64,000 bases of DNA from Planctomycetota bacterium (GCA_020639295.1 JACKGY010000009.1:124001-188000), one strand, 5' to 3'. Shown: positions 24,372 to 33,539, counted from the stretch's first letter. The notes: generated by a model not told the origin, from the letters alone. Translations and numbers: made by a program.

Positions 24372-25607
24372 GTGCTCAACTGCGGATCAGGTCTGCGACC
24401 CACCAAACTCCTCGGACTGTTCGCGCTCACCGTCGCCAGCCTCGTCGCCTGTGGTCCCGACCCGGTCGACCCGAAGAGCCCCGAGCAGATCCTTCTCGAC
24501 CACGCCATCGAAGCCCTCTGGGGTCAGGTGGATCCGGCCAGCGTCCAGTCCCTGCGGACCCGCTCGGTGATGGTGGAGAAGAATGACGGGTTCTCCTCCA
24601 CCTTCGAGCTGGAGACCCTGCTCGCGTCGAACGGGCGCTACCGCGAGAGCCGGCTCTGGCGTGATTTCGGTCTGGAGGAGGTGTTCGCCTCCTCGGGGGA
24701 GAAATCCTGGTACCTGGTCGACGGCACGCTGGTCGCGGACGTGGCCGAGGAGGAGAAGGGTCCCGGTCGTGACCAGGCCTGGCTCTTCGAGATCAGCAAG
24801 CTCGCCGGCCTCAAGGACGGGAAGCGCTTCCAGCTCGAGCACGAGGGCCCGCAGGAACTCGAAGACGGCACCAAGGTGCAACGCCTCCGGGTGAAGGACC
24901 GGGAGCGCGGCGACCTCGACCTGGCGCTGGACATCGCGGAGAGTGACTGGCTCGTCCACCGGGTGGTGCTGGACGACCGCCGGGACAAGCACAGCTTCAG
25001 TCTCCTGCTCGAGGACTATCGGCCCGTGGCCGGGATCCAGTTCGCCCACGGGATCATCTCCCGTCTCGACGGCAAGCCCTTCGCCCGGCAGACGATGCAG
25101 GTGATCGAGGTCAACCCCAAGCTCACGGCGGCCGACTTCGAGCCGCCGGCCGCCGACCAGGAAGCGGTCGTCCTGGACAAGGATTCGATCGGGGGCTCTT
25201 TCGCCTGGAGCCGCCTCGAGGACGACGAGGTCGCGGCCGGACTGCCGGCGCTCAAGGAGTGGATCGCCGCCCACGGCTTCGAGGTGGCCGGCCCCCTGGT
25301 CGTCCTGGGCAACCTGAGCGAGGCCGGAGTGGGTGAGGTCGATGGCGCTCGACTGGCGCTGGCGATCAAGCGTCCCGACCCCGAGACCCGCGCGGCCCTG
25401 CCCGCGGACGAGGCCTTCGGCCTGATCGATCTGGCGCCCCGACCCGCGCTCTGCCTCACCGTCGTGGGTCCCGAGGCCCTCGAGGCCGGTCGGAAGCGGC
25501 TGGAGGAGGCCGCGAAGGCCAAGGGTCTCGCGGCCCGGACCGCGGTCATCGAGGTCTTCTACGCTCGCGACGGTCGCATCCGCCAGCTCCAGGTTCCGGT
25601 CGACTGA
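24372..25607 (+). CDS. Lipoprotein with LolA-like and GyrI-like regions
   Basis: A 411-residue lipoprotein starting with GTG. The signal peptide ends in lipobox LVAC (Cys27). Residues about 55-250 read like the one-sheet beta fold of LolA/MucB outer-membrane lipoprotein carriers (ELETLLASNGRYRESRLW, SSGEKSWYLVDGTLV). Residues about 270-411 (GGSFAWSRLEDDEVAAGLPA onward) resemble a GyrI-like small-molecule-binding domain. Both resemblances are by pattern only. It is followed one base later by a second lipoprotein gene, so the two form an operon driven by the promoter at 24251. Confidence 0.75.
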   Translation: MLNCGSGLRPTKLLGLFALTVASLVACGPDPVDPKSPEQILLDHAIEALWGQVDPASVQSLRTRSVMVEKNDGFSSTFELETLLASNGRYRESRLWRDFGLEEVFASSGEKSWYLVDGTLVADVAEEEKGPGRDQAWLFEISKLAGLKDGKRFQLEHEGPQELEDGTKVQRLRVKDRERGDLDLALDIAESDWLVHRVVLDDRRDKHSFSLLLEDYRPVAGIQFAHGIISRLDGKPFARQTMQVIEVNPKLTAADFEPPAADQEAVVLDKDSIGGSFAWSRLEDDEVAAGLPALKEWIAAHGFEVAGPLVVLGNLSEAGVGEVDGARLALAIKRPDPETRAALPADEAFGLIDLAPRPALCLTVVGPEALEAGRKRLEEAAKAKGLAARTAVIEVFYARDGRIRQLQVPVD

Positions 25608-25608
25608 G

Positions 25609-26643
25609 ATGGCCGCGCGCGCGATCCTGCGCCTCCTCGTCCTCGCCCCGATCCTCCTCCTCGCGACCTGCGGCCGGAAGCCCGATGCCCCCGCGGGCAA
25701 GCGGATGGCCGGCGCCTGGCTGGTGCATGCCAGCGAACGCGGTTTCGACGGCACGATCTACGCCGCACGTCTCGACCACCTGAAGAAGCAGGGCTACGAC
25801 TGGCTCGCCCTCGCGCCCGAAGCCTGGATGGTCGACGTCACCCGCCCGGGCATCGACTGGGGTGATCGCGACGACGACCTGCGGTCCGCCCTGCGCGCGG
25901 CCCGGGCCGCGGGCTTCAAGGTCCTCCTCTTCCCGAGGATCGAGAGTCCGACCTTCTTCCGCGCGGAGGCGCCGCTCTGGCGCGGCGACCTGGCGATGAC
26001 CACGGTCCTGGACTGGATCGCCTTCCACGACAACCTGGAGACCATGCTGGTCCACTACGCGGGTCTCGCCGCCGAGGAAGACGTCGATCTCTTCTCGCTG
26101 GGCCTCGAGTACCGGCAATCGACGGTGGGCTACCCCGAACGCTGGCGCCGGCTGATCGCCAGCGTCCGCGCCGCCTACGCCGGACCCCTCACCTACTCGG
26201 CCAACTGGTATCGCGAGTACGAGGAGATCGAGTTCTGGGACGCCCTCGACTACATCGGCGTCGGCGCCTACTTCCCGATCGCCGAGCGGGCGGGCGCCGA
26301 CCGGGCGGCCATGGAGGCCGGCTGGAAACCGGTGGTCGACGGCCTCGGGGACCTGTCGCGGCGCTTCGCCCGGCCGGTCCTGCTCACCGAGATCGGCTAC
26401 CCCGGTCACGCCGAGGCCGGGCTCCGGCCCTGGGAATGGAACGAGCGCCGGACCAGACGGGTCGATCACGAGCATCAGGCCGACTGCTACCGTGCCTTCT
26501 TCGCCGCCTTCGCCGGCGCCGACTACCTCGCCGGTTCCTTCATCTGGCGCTACGAGGCCGATCCGAGCACGGTCCGGGACTGGGAATACAGCCCCGAAGG
26601 GCGACCGGCCGAAGCGGTGATCCGCAACGCGATCAAGCGCTGA
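25609..26643 (+). CDS. Lipoprotein glycoside hydrolase, GH113-like
   Basis: A 344-residue lipoprotein with lipobox LLATC (Cys21). The mature part is a TIM barrel of the GH113/beta-mannanase-like type: SLGLEYRQS near 160, SANWYREYEEIEFWDALDYI near 200, IGVGAYFPI, and the putative nucleophile in VLLTEIGYPG near 255. GH113 enzymes cut beta-1,4-mannan or related glycans; the acid/base expected as NE in GH-A clans appears as the LE of SLGLEYRQ, which is consistent. Substrate unknown. It overlaps nothing but starts one base after the previous lipoprotein gene. Its stop TGA shares the palindrome TGATCA with the convergent gene. Confidence 0.85.
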   Translation: MAARAILRLLVLAPILLLATCGRKPDAPAGKRMAGAWLVHASERGFDGTIYAARLDHLKKQGYDWLALAPEAWMVDVTRPGIDWGDRDDDLRSALRAARAAGFKVLLFPRIESPTFFRAEAPLWRGDLAMTTVLDWIAFHDNLETMLVHYAGLAAEEDVDLFSLGLEYRQSTVGYPERWRRLIASVRAAYAGPLTYSANWYREYEEIEFWDALDYIGVGAYFPIAERAGADRAAMEAGWKPVVDGLGDLSRRFARPVLLTEIGYPGHAEAGLRPWEWNERRTRRVDHEHQADCYRAFFAAFAGADYLAGSFIWRYEADPSTVRDWEYSPEGRPAEAVIRNAIKR

Positions 26644-27534
26644 TCACAGCCGGACCCGGGTGCGCAGGGCCCGGATGACACCACCGAAGCCGTAGAGCCG
26701 GAGGCGGCGCAGCAGGGGGTCGACGCCGGTCTCGGGCGCCAGCGGCCAGATCGGGGCCAGCTCGCTCCTGATGTTGGGCAAGGTCGAGACCTGCGCGATC
26801 TCGCCTTCGAGCGCGCCGATGGGATCGGCGCTGATGAACAGCACGAAGGCCAGCTCGTCGCCGACCTGGATGGTGGTGTCGGCGAGATCCCAGCCGCCCT
26901 CCGCCGGAAGGCGCACCAGGCCTTCGAGCGACCGTCGGCTCGCCGCGCCCTGCGCCGGCTCGAGCAGGTGCGGCTCGCCCTGGGCGTCCAGCAGAAGCAC
27001 ATAGACGTACTGGGGTTGATCACCGAAGCGGTCGGTGAGTTCGAGGAAGACCGGCTGGTCGAGACGCAGCACGCCGCGCTCGCCCGGCCCCTGGGAACCG
27101 ATCGAGCGGACGTCGAGGAAGACCTTGACCGGAGTCAGCTCGCCTTCTTCGCCGTCATCCGTGGTCCGGAAGACCAGGATGCCGGCGGCGACGACGAGGA
27201 GCAGGCCGAGGATCGCGAGCTGGATCCGGAGGCGCCGTCGCGTGGCTTCCGGCACGATCGTGACCGGTGGCGCCGCGACCCCGTGGCTCCCGGTCCGGGG
27301 CGCGCTCGTGGCGGCGCGCTGGGCCGCGAGCGCCCCACAGGCATCACAGAAGAGGATGTGCCGGCGCATGGCCGCGGCCCGTGCCGGCTCGAGGCTGCCG
27401 GCGCCGAGCTGGTCGAGCAGGGCCTGATCGAGATGCCCGCCATCGGCGGCCGCGTCCTGGAGCGCCTCGGGCGTCGTCGACGCCGCGGCCTCGCGCAGGA
27501 GGCGATCGAGCTGCTCGCGCGATTCACCGGCCAT
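26644..27534 (-). CDS. Membrane protein with anti-sigma-like CxxC domain and DUF4384-like domain
   Basis: A 296-residue protein. The cytoplasmic N-terminus (about 1-95) includes a helix MRRHILFCDACGALAAQRA with a CxxC that resembles the zinc-finger anti-sigma motif HxxxCxxC. A transmembrane helix follows (IQLAILGLLLVVAAGILVF, about 98-116). The periplasmic C-terminal region (about 130-296) has DQPVFLELTDRFGDQPQYVY, like DUF4384 surface/regulatory domains. It overlaps its upstream partner by 11 bp. A transmembrane anti-sigma or signal-transducing role is inferred from layout. Confidence 0.7.
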   Translation of the reverse strand: MAGESREQLDRLLREAAASTTPEALQDAAADGGHLDQALLDQLGAGSLEPARAAAMRRHILFCDACGALAAQRAATSAPRTGSHGVAAPPVTIVPEATRRRLRIQLAILGLLLVVAAGILVFRTTDDGEEGELTPVKVFLDVRSIGSQGPGERGVLRLDQPVFLELTDRFGDQPQYVYVLLLDAQGEPHLLEPAQGAASRRSLEGLVRLPAEGGWDLADTTIQVGDELAFVLFISADPIGALEGEIAQVSTLPNIRSELAPIWPLAPETGVDPLLRRLRLYGFGGVIRALRTRVRL

Positions 27535-28420
27535 CGCCAGGCTCCAGACCCAGTTCCTCGGCGAGGATCCTCGCCAGCCCGTCGCGGGCGAACGCGACCA
27601 GGCGCAAGGCTTCGTCGTGACCGAGCCCTCGTTCCGCGGCCAGATCGACCAGCTCCCGGCGCTGGAAGACCTGGGCGCGCAGGAGGGCCGCGGCGCCGAG
27701 GCTGAGCTCGTCGCGACCGGCGAACCGATCGAGGGCCAGGCAGACCAGGCGGGCGGCCTCGTCGCGGCGCGAGGCCGCCGGCTTGCTGCCCACCAGACCG
27801 TCGAAGGGATCGAGTTCACCCGCCGCCCAGGGCTCGTGCGCCGGACAGGGCGGCTGCAGGCTCCCCGGATCGGTGTCCCCGGCCAGGCTACGGCCCCACC
27901 AGGGATTCGGGCGCAGGTCGGAGGCATCGCTGCCGATGAACTCGAGGCCGCAGACCCGCCGGCCGCCGCGCCGCAGATGGCGACAGGAGCCACAGCGTAG
28001 CCCTGTCGATCTCGCGGCGGGAGACGAGGCCACCCGCTCCGGCGCGACCGGCTCCGGTTCCTCGACGAGATCCTCGTCGATCACCGCCGCCAGCTGGCCG
28101 CGCAGCCAGACCTCGAATTCGTCGAGGCGGCTCATGCCCAGCCTGGCCAGGATGGCCTGTCGCTCCGACAGGGTGGCCAGGAGGGCATCGCGCCGGTCCT
28201 CGGCCCGGCCCGCCGGGCGACCGCGCGCGACGAGGATGTCGCGGGCCACTTCGAGGAGGCGGCTTCCGAGGTCGCAGGGTCCCTCCTCGAGGAGCCGGTC
28301 GAGCTGGCCGGCGCTGATCAGGACGCAGTCGCGCCGCGGACCGGTGCCGAAGCGACAGGGCCGGCAGACCTCGGCGGCCGCGGCCAGGACCTCGTCGTCA
28401 CCTGCCTCGTTGATGCTCAT
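27524..28420 (-). CDS. Cysteine-module protein, possible transcription regulator
   Basis: A 298-residue soluble protein. It has two similar cysteine modules: VCRPCRFGTGPRRDC near residues 18-32 and LRCGSCRHLRRGGRRVC near 155-172, both C-x2-C-x9/10-C, suggesting two zinc-ribbon-like sites, with a further PPCPAHE downstream. The C-terminus (about 235-295, LSLGAAALLRAQVFQRRELV) is a helical bundle that could be a helix-turn-helix. The start is uncertain: 28420 (MSINEAG) or an in-frame ATG at 28462; neither has a clear ribosome-binding site. It is co-transcribed with the anti-sigma-like membrane protein. Family not recognised. Confidence 0.6.
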   Translation of the reverse strand: MSINEAGDDEVLAAAAEVCRPCRFGTGPRRDCVLISAGQLDRLLEEGPCDLGSRLLEVARDILVARGRPAGRAEDRRDALLATLSERQAILARLGMSRLDEFEVWLRGQLAAVIDEDLVEEPEPVAPERVASSPAARSTGLRCGSCRHLRRGGRRVCGLEFIGSDASDLRPNPWWGRSLAGDTDPGSLQPPCPAHEPWAAGELDPFDGLVGSKPAASRRDEAARLVCLALDRFAGRDELSLGAAALLRAQVFQRRELVDLAAERGLGHDEALRLVAFARDGLARILAEELGLEPGDGR

Positions 28421-28577
28421 GCCGAGGTCCCGCTCCGGGAGCCCAAGGGTCAGCCCTGCCATGACTTGGCGCGCGTGCCCTGGCGCTCGAATATTCCCCC
28501 GGGACGACGAATGGTCATGGTCCCGATTTCCCCGGGATTCTAAGCTCATCCGACCGACAGGTGGAGTCCGAACGACG

Positions 28578-29339
28578 ATGTTCCCAGCGCTTCTGAACCA
28601 ATCGGAAGTCCCGATGCTCGAGAGGATCGGGGTCCTCGCGGCACCCTGGAGCCTCGTCGCCCTGGTCATCTTCGTCCTGCTCCTACCGCTCTTGCAGCGG
28701 CGCTTCCGGATCTTCACCCGCGGCACGATCTCCTTCATGGTCGCGGCGCTGATGATCTTCACGCTCGCCGACGGTTTCCTCTACCTGCACGACATCCGGA
28801 ACCAGGAGGACGCGTTGAAGGAGCGCGCCCGCTTCACCAGCGTGGCCTCGCTGATCCAGACCTTCCTGGAGCAGGGCCCCACCGCCGCCATCGACCAGCT
28901 GCCGCGCAACGACTACCGCGAGGCGGTGGCCGAGAGCCTGCGCGAGCTGGATCGGGACCTGGCCGAGGAGTTCGGCGAGCTCGGTGATGCCGCCGACGGC
29001 GCGGCGCGGGTCCAGCTGGTCGCCCTCGACGTGGGTCGGAACCTGGTCCACAAGCTGAGGCTCCTCAACCCCAGGCACTACGGTCCGGGCGAGGAATGGG
29101 GCTTCGAGGCCCTGGTGGACGATGGCCGACGCTGGCATCTGGTCCAGGGCGTCGCCCGGGTGATTCCCGACCTCGACGGCGGCGCCCTGGTGATCGACGT
29201 CAGCGGCAAGCACGGCCAGGACTACGATCGCGGCGACGACCGCGCCGCCCGGCTCTTCCTCGCGGCCCGGGCCTACCGTTCGCCCGCCTACGGTTGCAGC
29301 GTGCTGCGCGGCCGGAACGTCCTGGCCCGCAACCCCTGA
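28578..29339 (+). CDS. Two-helix membrane protein of unknown function
   Basis: A 253-residue protein. Two transmembrane helices near the N-terminus (about 20-38, WSLVALVIFVLLLPLL; about 50-70, SFMVAALMIFTLADGFLYL) precede a soluble part of about 180 residues with a coiled-coil segment (LRELDRDLAEEFGELGD) and a beta-rich end (ALVIDVSGKHGQDYD). No family recognised. The longer in-frame upstream reading lies over the opposite-strand gene and is disregarded. Its stop shares the TGATCA palindrome with the next, convergent gene. Confidence 0.7.
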   Translation: MFPALLNQSEVPMLERIGVLAAPWSLVALVIFVLLLPLLQRRFRIFTRGTISFMVAALMIFTLADGFLYLHDIRNQEDALKERARFTSVASLIQTFLEQGPTAAIDQLPRNDYREAVAESLRELDRDLAEEFGELGDAADGAARVQLVALDVGRNLVHKLRLLNPRHYGPGEEWGFEALVDDGRRWHLVQGVARVIPDLDGGALVIDVSGKHGQDYDRGDDRAARLFLAARAYRSPAYGCSVLRGRNVLARNP

Positions 29340-29861
29340 TCAGCCCGGCCAGCGCGCCCGCAGCCAGTCGAGCGCGAGCCGCAGGTGGTGTTCGACCTGG
29401 AGCTGTTCCTCCAGGGCATCGGGTCGGAACAGCCGGACGACGAAGAGGATCGTGGCCGCGATCAGCGCCAGGCAGACGATGACCAGCCCGAGGCGCAGCA
29501 GGGCCGCGACCAGGTAGATCAGGGCCCGCGGCGGCCAGAGCAGCGATTCCCAGATCTTGCGCATCGCCCCGCCCTCGCGACGGAGGGCGGCGGAATAGCG
29601 CAGGCGTCCGCGCATCGACTTCGCCAGGCCATGGACGAGGGGCAACAGGGCCGAGGCGAAGAGGATCAGGAGGAGGATGGCGACCGCGATCAGGATCGCG
29701 CTCCGGCCCATCCCCTCGGGCAGATCGTCCAGCGACTTCCGGCCGCTGAGGACCAGCCAGGTGATCCAGGCCAGCCCGCCGATCGGCAGGATGTTGATGA
29801 TCATCAGGCCGAGGATCTTGCCCCCGAGCCCGCCAGCTCGACTCGTCTCGCGTCGTCCCAT
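29340..29861 (-). CDS. Small multi-spanning membrane protein
   Basis: A 173-residue protein with three clear hydrophobic helices (about 15-38 ILGLMIINILPIGGLAWITW; about 55-75 AILIAVAILLLILFASALLP; about 115-145 LIYLVAALLRLGLVIVCLAL) and a basic loop. No homology recognised. The start at 29861 (MGRRETSRAGG) lies 8 bases after TATCCT, with TTTACC 18 bases upstream of that, suggesting a leaderless transcript. The much longer open frame through 32339 on this strand runs opposite the HEAT/VWA gene and is a shadow. Confidence 0.65.
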   Translation of the reverse strand: MGRRETSRAGGLGGKILGLMIINILPIGGLAWITWLVLSGRKSLDDLPEGMGRSAILIAVAILLLILFASALLPLVHGLAKSMRGRLRYSAALRREGGAMRKIWESLLWPPRALIYLVAALLRLGLVIVCLALIAATILFVVRLFRPDALEEQLQVEHHLRLALDWLRARWPG

Positions 29862-29987
29862 GGTGCCGGAGGATAGCCCCGGGCGGGGGGCCCGGTAAAG
29901 CACCGGCCGATTGCCCGACCGGGCATCGGCTCGGTCCCGGGCGGCGATTTGGTACCTTTGGCCTCCGTCACCGCGAGACCGAAGACC

Positions 29988-32396
29988 ATGCGACATCTCC
30001 TCAGCCCCGCCATCGCCCTCCTCCTCCTGCTCGTCGCCGCGCCGCTCGGCGCCCAGGTGAAGCCCGATTTCGAGACCGCGAAGCGCGACTTCAAGCGCGA
30101 CCTGCGCCGGGACGAGATCGACAAGCGTCGGGCGGCGATCCGGCTCTTGCGCGCGACCGAGGACCCACGGGCGGTGAAGGAGATGATCACCCAGCTCCAC
30201 ATCTGCGGCCGCGATCTCGAGAAGGTCGAGAAGAAGATGCGCCCCATGGTGGAGAAGCGGGCCAAGGTCCGCGGCGAGTACGATGCCCGGGTGAATGCCT
30301 ACGTGGAGCAGAATCCGAACACCTCCACCCTTCCCGCCGGCCTGGTGCAGAACCTGATCACCGAAATCGAAGAGCTGGACTCGAAGCTGGCCCCGCTGGA
30401 GATCCAGCAGCGGACCGAGGCGAACACCTACCGCATGCTCTCGGCCTCGATCGGCGACCTGATCAGCTCGCTGGCCGAGGCGGACCAGCAGGAGCAGACC
30501 AAGTTCCTGCTCGACCAGTACGACCGCGCCCGCGACCTCGAGTCGAAGACCCTCTACCTCGAGATCCTGGGCCAGGTCCACAACAAGCAGGCCGGCATCG
30601 GCCTGGTGGGCGTGGTGGCCAACGACGACGATCCCGCGCTGCGCGTGGCCGCGCTCGACGCGCTCCGTCGCCTCGGCGATCCCCAGGGTGTCAAGGCGGC
30701 GCGCTTCGCCCTCCAGGACGAACACTGGCCGGTGCGGGCCGCCGCGGTGGAGGCGGCGACCGCCTTCCCCGACCTGGAGATGATCCCCCTGCTGATCGGG
30801 GCCCTGGGCAAGGAGGACGGCCGGCTGAAGGGCGACCTGGTCAAGGCCCTCGGCCTGCTCAGCGGCACGAGCTTCGCCGACAACGTCCCGCTCTGGGAGA
30901 AGTGGTGGCGGGAGCGGAGCGAGAAGCTCGGCGAGCTGATGGCCGACGTCGAGGCCGAGAGCGAGGGCCAGCGCGCGCTCGGTCTCCAGAAGATGGAGGC
31001 GGAGGGCTTCCTGCTCGCCGCCAGCCGATTCCTCGATCGGGCCGGCCTGAGCGCCGCCGCCCTGCGCCGCGCCGAGGCCCGACGCCTGGTCGACCCGGAG
31101 GTCTCCCTCGCCAAACGCAAGAACGCGAGCCTCGCCGTCGAGGCCGACCCGATCCTGCAGGCCGTCGGCCGCGCGATCGGCAGCCGCGACGAGCTGGTCC
31201 GTCGCGACGCTTTCGACCGCTACGTGCTGACGCCCTATGGCATCACCTTCGACCCCGCGGCGCGCCTGCGCCTGATCGAACTGATCGGCCACGTCGGCGA
31301 CCAGGAGGCGGCCGCCGTCCTTCTCGGTCTGCTGCGCAAGCGCGACGACACCAACTACCGGGCCTTCGAGCGTCTGCAGGAGGAGCGTGCCCGCCAGGGC
31401 CGCGCGCCGATCAACTGGCGCTGGAATCCCGACGAGCGCCTGGCCGCCATCCGGGCCCTCGGCTTCTGCGCCGGCGACGGTCAGGTCGACGAGCTGCTCG
31501 CCCTGTTCAACGACGTCGAGTCCGACGCCGAGACCCTCCTGCACGCGGCGCGCGCCCTCGCGCACGTCGATTCCAGCAGCGGCGTCCGGGCGATGGTCCG
31601 GGCCCTCGGCGAGATCGCCGCCATGCGCGAGGAGCGCAAGGGCACGATGGCCGGCGTCGCCAAGACCCTCGGCGACGCGCTCCGCAAGGCGACCGGTCTC
31701 GGCACCGGCGACGATGCCGGCGCTTGGCTGGCCTGGTGGAACGAGAGCGGCGGCGCCTTCAAGACCGCCGCCGAGAAGGCACGGGCCGAGAATCCCGAGG
31801 TCGCGGCCGCCGAGGACCAGCAGGGCACGCGCTTCTACGGCATCCGCACCTTCTCGAAGCGGATCGTGTTCATCCTCGACATCAGCGGCAGCATGAACGA
31901 GAAGGCCGAGTACGAGTCCGGCAACGAGCGCAAGATCGACGTCGCCAAGCGTGAACTCGACACGGCCATCGCCTCGCTCCCCGCCGACGCGCTGTTCGAC
32001 ATCGTCTTCTACTCGACCGAGATCGAGATCTGGAAGAAGACGCTGGTGACCGCCGACGCCAAGACCAAGAAGGAGGCGAAGAGCTACGTCGCCGGCAAGG
32101 AGGCGGGTGGCGGCACCAACATCCACGAGCCGCTGGTCCGGGCCTTCGATCTCGCCGGTCGTGGCGCCAAGGACAAGGAGTACGGCGAGGTCTCGGTGGA
32201 CACCATCTTCTTCCTCTCCGACGGTCAACCCACCGCCGGCGCGGTGACCGATCCCGAGGACATCCTCAGGGAGGTCACCCAGCTCAACAAGCTGCGCAAG
32301 GTCCAGATCCACACCATCGGCGTCGGCCGCGACCATCATCGCGAGTTCATGCGCGTGCTGGCGGAGAGCTCCGGCGGGCAGTACATCGCGCGCTGA
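29988..32396 (+). CDS. Secreted HEAT-repeat protein with C-terminal von Willebrand A domain
   Basis: An 802-residue exported protein: signal peptide about 1-21 (AIALLLLLVAAPLGAQ). A coiled coil (about 75-165) precedes HEAT repeats in two blocks (about 200-300 with DDDPALRVAALDALRRLGDP, and 415-560). The C-terminal VWA domain (about 615-802) has a complete MIDAS: DISGSMNE, GGGTNIHEPL and FFLSDGQPT. Such proteins bind partners through a metal-dependent site and are frequent in planctomycetes. Partners are unknown. It ends 9 bp from the convergent RNase D gene. Confidence 0.88.
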   Translation: MRHLLSPAIALLLLLVAAPLGAQVKPDFETAKRDFKRDLRRDEIDKRRAAIRLLRATEDPRAVKEMITQLHICGRDLEKVEKKMRPMVEKRAKVRGEYDARVNAYVEQNPNTSTLPAGLVQNLITEIEELDSKLAPLEIQQRTEANTYRMLSASIGDLISSLAEADQQEQTKFLLDQYDRARDLESKTLYLEILGQVHNKQAGIGLVGVVANDDDPALRVAALDALRRLGDPQGVKAARFALQDEHWPVRAAAVEAATAFPDLEMIPLLIGALGKEDGRLKGDLVKALGLLSGTSFADNVPLWEKWWRERSEKLGELMADVEAESEGQRALGLQKMEAEGFLLAASRFLDRAGLSAAALRRAEARRLVDPEVSLAKRKNASLAVEADPILQAVGRAIGSRDELVRRDAFDRYVLTPYGITFDPAARLRLIELIGHVGDQEAAAVLLGLLRKRDDTNYRAFERLQEERARQGRAPINWRWNPDERLAAIRALGFCAGDGQVDELLALFNDVESDAETLLHAARALAHVDSSSGVRAMVRALGEIAAMREERKGTMAGVAKTLGDALRKATGLGTGDDAGAWLAWWNESGGAFKTAAEKARAENPEVAAAEDQQGTRFYGIRTFSKRIVFILDISGSMNEKAEYESGNERKIDVAKRELDTAIASLPADALFDIVFYSTEIEIWKKTLVTADAKTKKEAKSYVAGKEAGGGTNIHEPLVRAFDLAGRGAKDKEYGEVSVDTIFFLSDGQPTAGAVTDPEDILREVTQLNKLRKVQIHTIGVGRDHHREFMRVLAESSGGQYIAR

Positions 32397-32405
32397 GGCG
32401 CGGGC

Positions 32406-33539
32406 TCAGCGACCGAGGTGACGCTCGAGGATCTCGAGGATCTCGTCGCCGTAGAGGGCCAGCCGCTTGGCGCCCAGGCCGGGCAGGGCCGCGAGGGCCG
32501 CGCGATCCCGCGGCGGCGACTCGAACAGCTGGGCGAGGACGTGATTGGGCAGGACCACCATCGGCGGCACCCCCCGGTCATCGGCATGCTGCCGGCGCCA
32601 GCCACGCAGCTCGTCCTGCGCGGCCTGGATGTTCCGGGCGACGCGCTCCCGCCGCGGCGGGGGCGGGGCATCGATGCGGCCGGCCAGGGCGTCGGCGACG
32701 CCGGCCTCGAGCTCGTCGCGATGACGCCGCCAGAACGAGCCCCGGAAGGCCCGGCCGACGTCGGTGCGATCGCTGGCCGCGGCGTTGCGCGCGGCGGCCA
32801 GAAGGGCCTCGTTGTGCGCGATCTTGAAGGGTGGCAGGCCGGCCGCCTCGGCGATCCGCTCGCGCCCGCACCAGAGCGCCTTGAGGACCGCGACCGCCTT
32901 GGGGTTCAGGTCGCGCACGCCCTTGATGCGCCAGAAGCCGTCCTCGTCGAAGGCCTTCTCGGACCAGGACAGGCCCGCGACGCGATCGCACTCGATGCGG
33001 AACTCCTCGACCAGATCGGCCTTCTCCAGCTCGAGACCGAGGCCCTGGGCGAGTTCCTCCAGGTAGAGGACGTCGTCGATCAGGTAGCGGACGTAGCGAT
33101 CCTCGAGGGGGCGCTGACCCCAGTCGTGCTTGGTGAGGCTCTTGTCCAGCTCGACGCCGAAGTACTCCTGGCAGAGGGCGGCGAGGCCGAGCGAGCGGCG
33201 GCCGAGCAGCTGCGCCGCCAGCATGGTGTCGAAGAGCCGGCCGAAGCGCAGGTCGAAGTCACGACCGAGGCAGACGACGTCGTAGTCGGCGCCATGGAGG
33301 ATGGCGGTACGGCCCGGGTCGCCGAAGATGGGCCGGAGGGCGTCGAGCTGTCTGAGCTCGATGGTGTCGACCAGGTAGACCACGTCGCCGGCGACCAGCT
33401 GCAGGTAGCAGACCTGTTCCCGGTAGACGTACATGCTGTTCGACTCGCTGTCGACGCCAAAGGTCGACGCGGACCCGAGCTCGCCGGCGCAGGCCTCGAG
33501 TTCGGACACATCGCGAACGTGGACGATCCTCTTCTCCAT
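32406..33539 (-). CDS. rnd: Ribonuclease D
   Basis: A 377-residue 3'-5' exoribonuclease that matures tRNA and other stable RNA 3' ends. The DEDD catalytic residues are visible: FGVDSESNS (Asp30, Glu32), HGADYDVVCLGRDF and the YLIDDVLYL (YxxxD) motif near 175. The C-terminal half carries an HRDC domain (LWCGRERIAEAAGLPPFKIA about 240-265) and a second HRDC-like helical unit to the end. Length is normal. The start at 33539 (MEKRIVHVRD) is 9 bases after TATAGT, with no Shine-Dalgarno, suggesting leaderless expression. Confidence 0.94.
   Translation of the reverse strand: MEKRIVHVRDVSELEACAGELGSASTFGVDSESNSMYVYREQVCYLQLVAGDVVYLVDTIELRQLDALRPIFGDPGRTAILHGADYDVVCLGRDFDLRFGRLFDTMLAAQLLGRRSLGLAALCQEYFGVELDKSLTKHDWGQRPLEDRYVRYLIDDVLYLEELAQGLGLELEKADLVEEFRIECDRVAGLSWSEKAFDEDGFWRIKGVRDLNPKAVAVLKALWCGRERIAEAAGLPPFKIAHNEALLAAARNAAASDRTDVGRAFRGSFWRRHRDELEAGVADALAGRIDAPPPPRRERVARNIQAAQDELRGWRRQHADDRGVPPMVVLPNHVLAQLFESPPRDRAALAALPGLGAKRLALYGDEILEILERHLGR

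Noticed and set aside
29340..32339. 999-codon minus-strand open frame
   Set aside because: Antiparallel to the HEAT/VWA gene, low-complexity Leu/Gly/Gln product; only its last 174 codons (29340-29861) look real.
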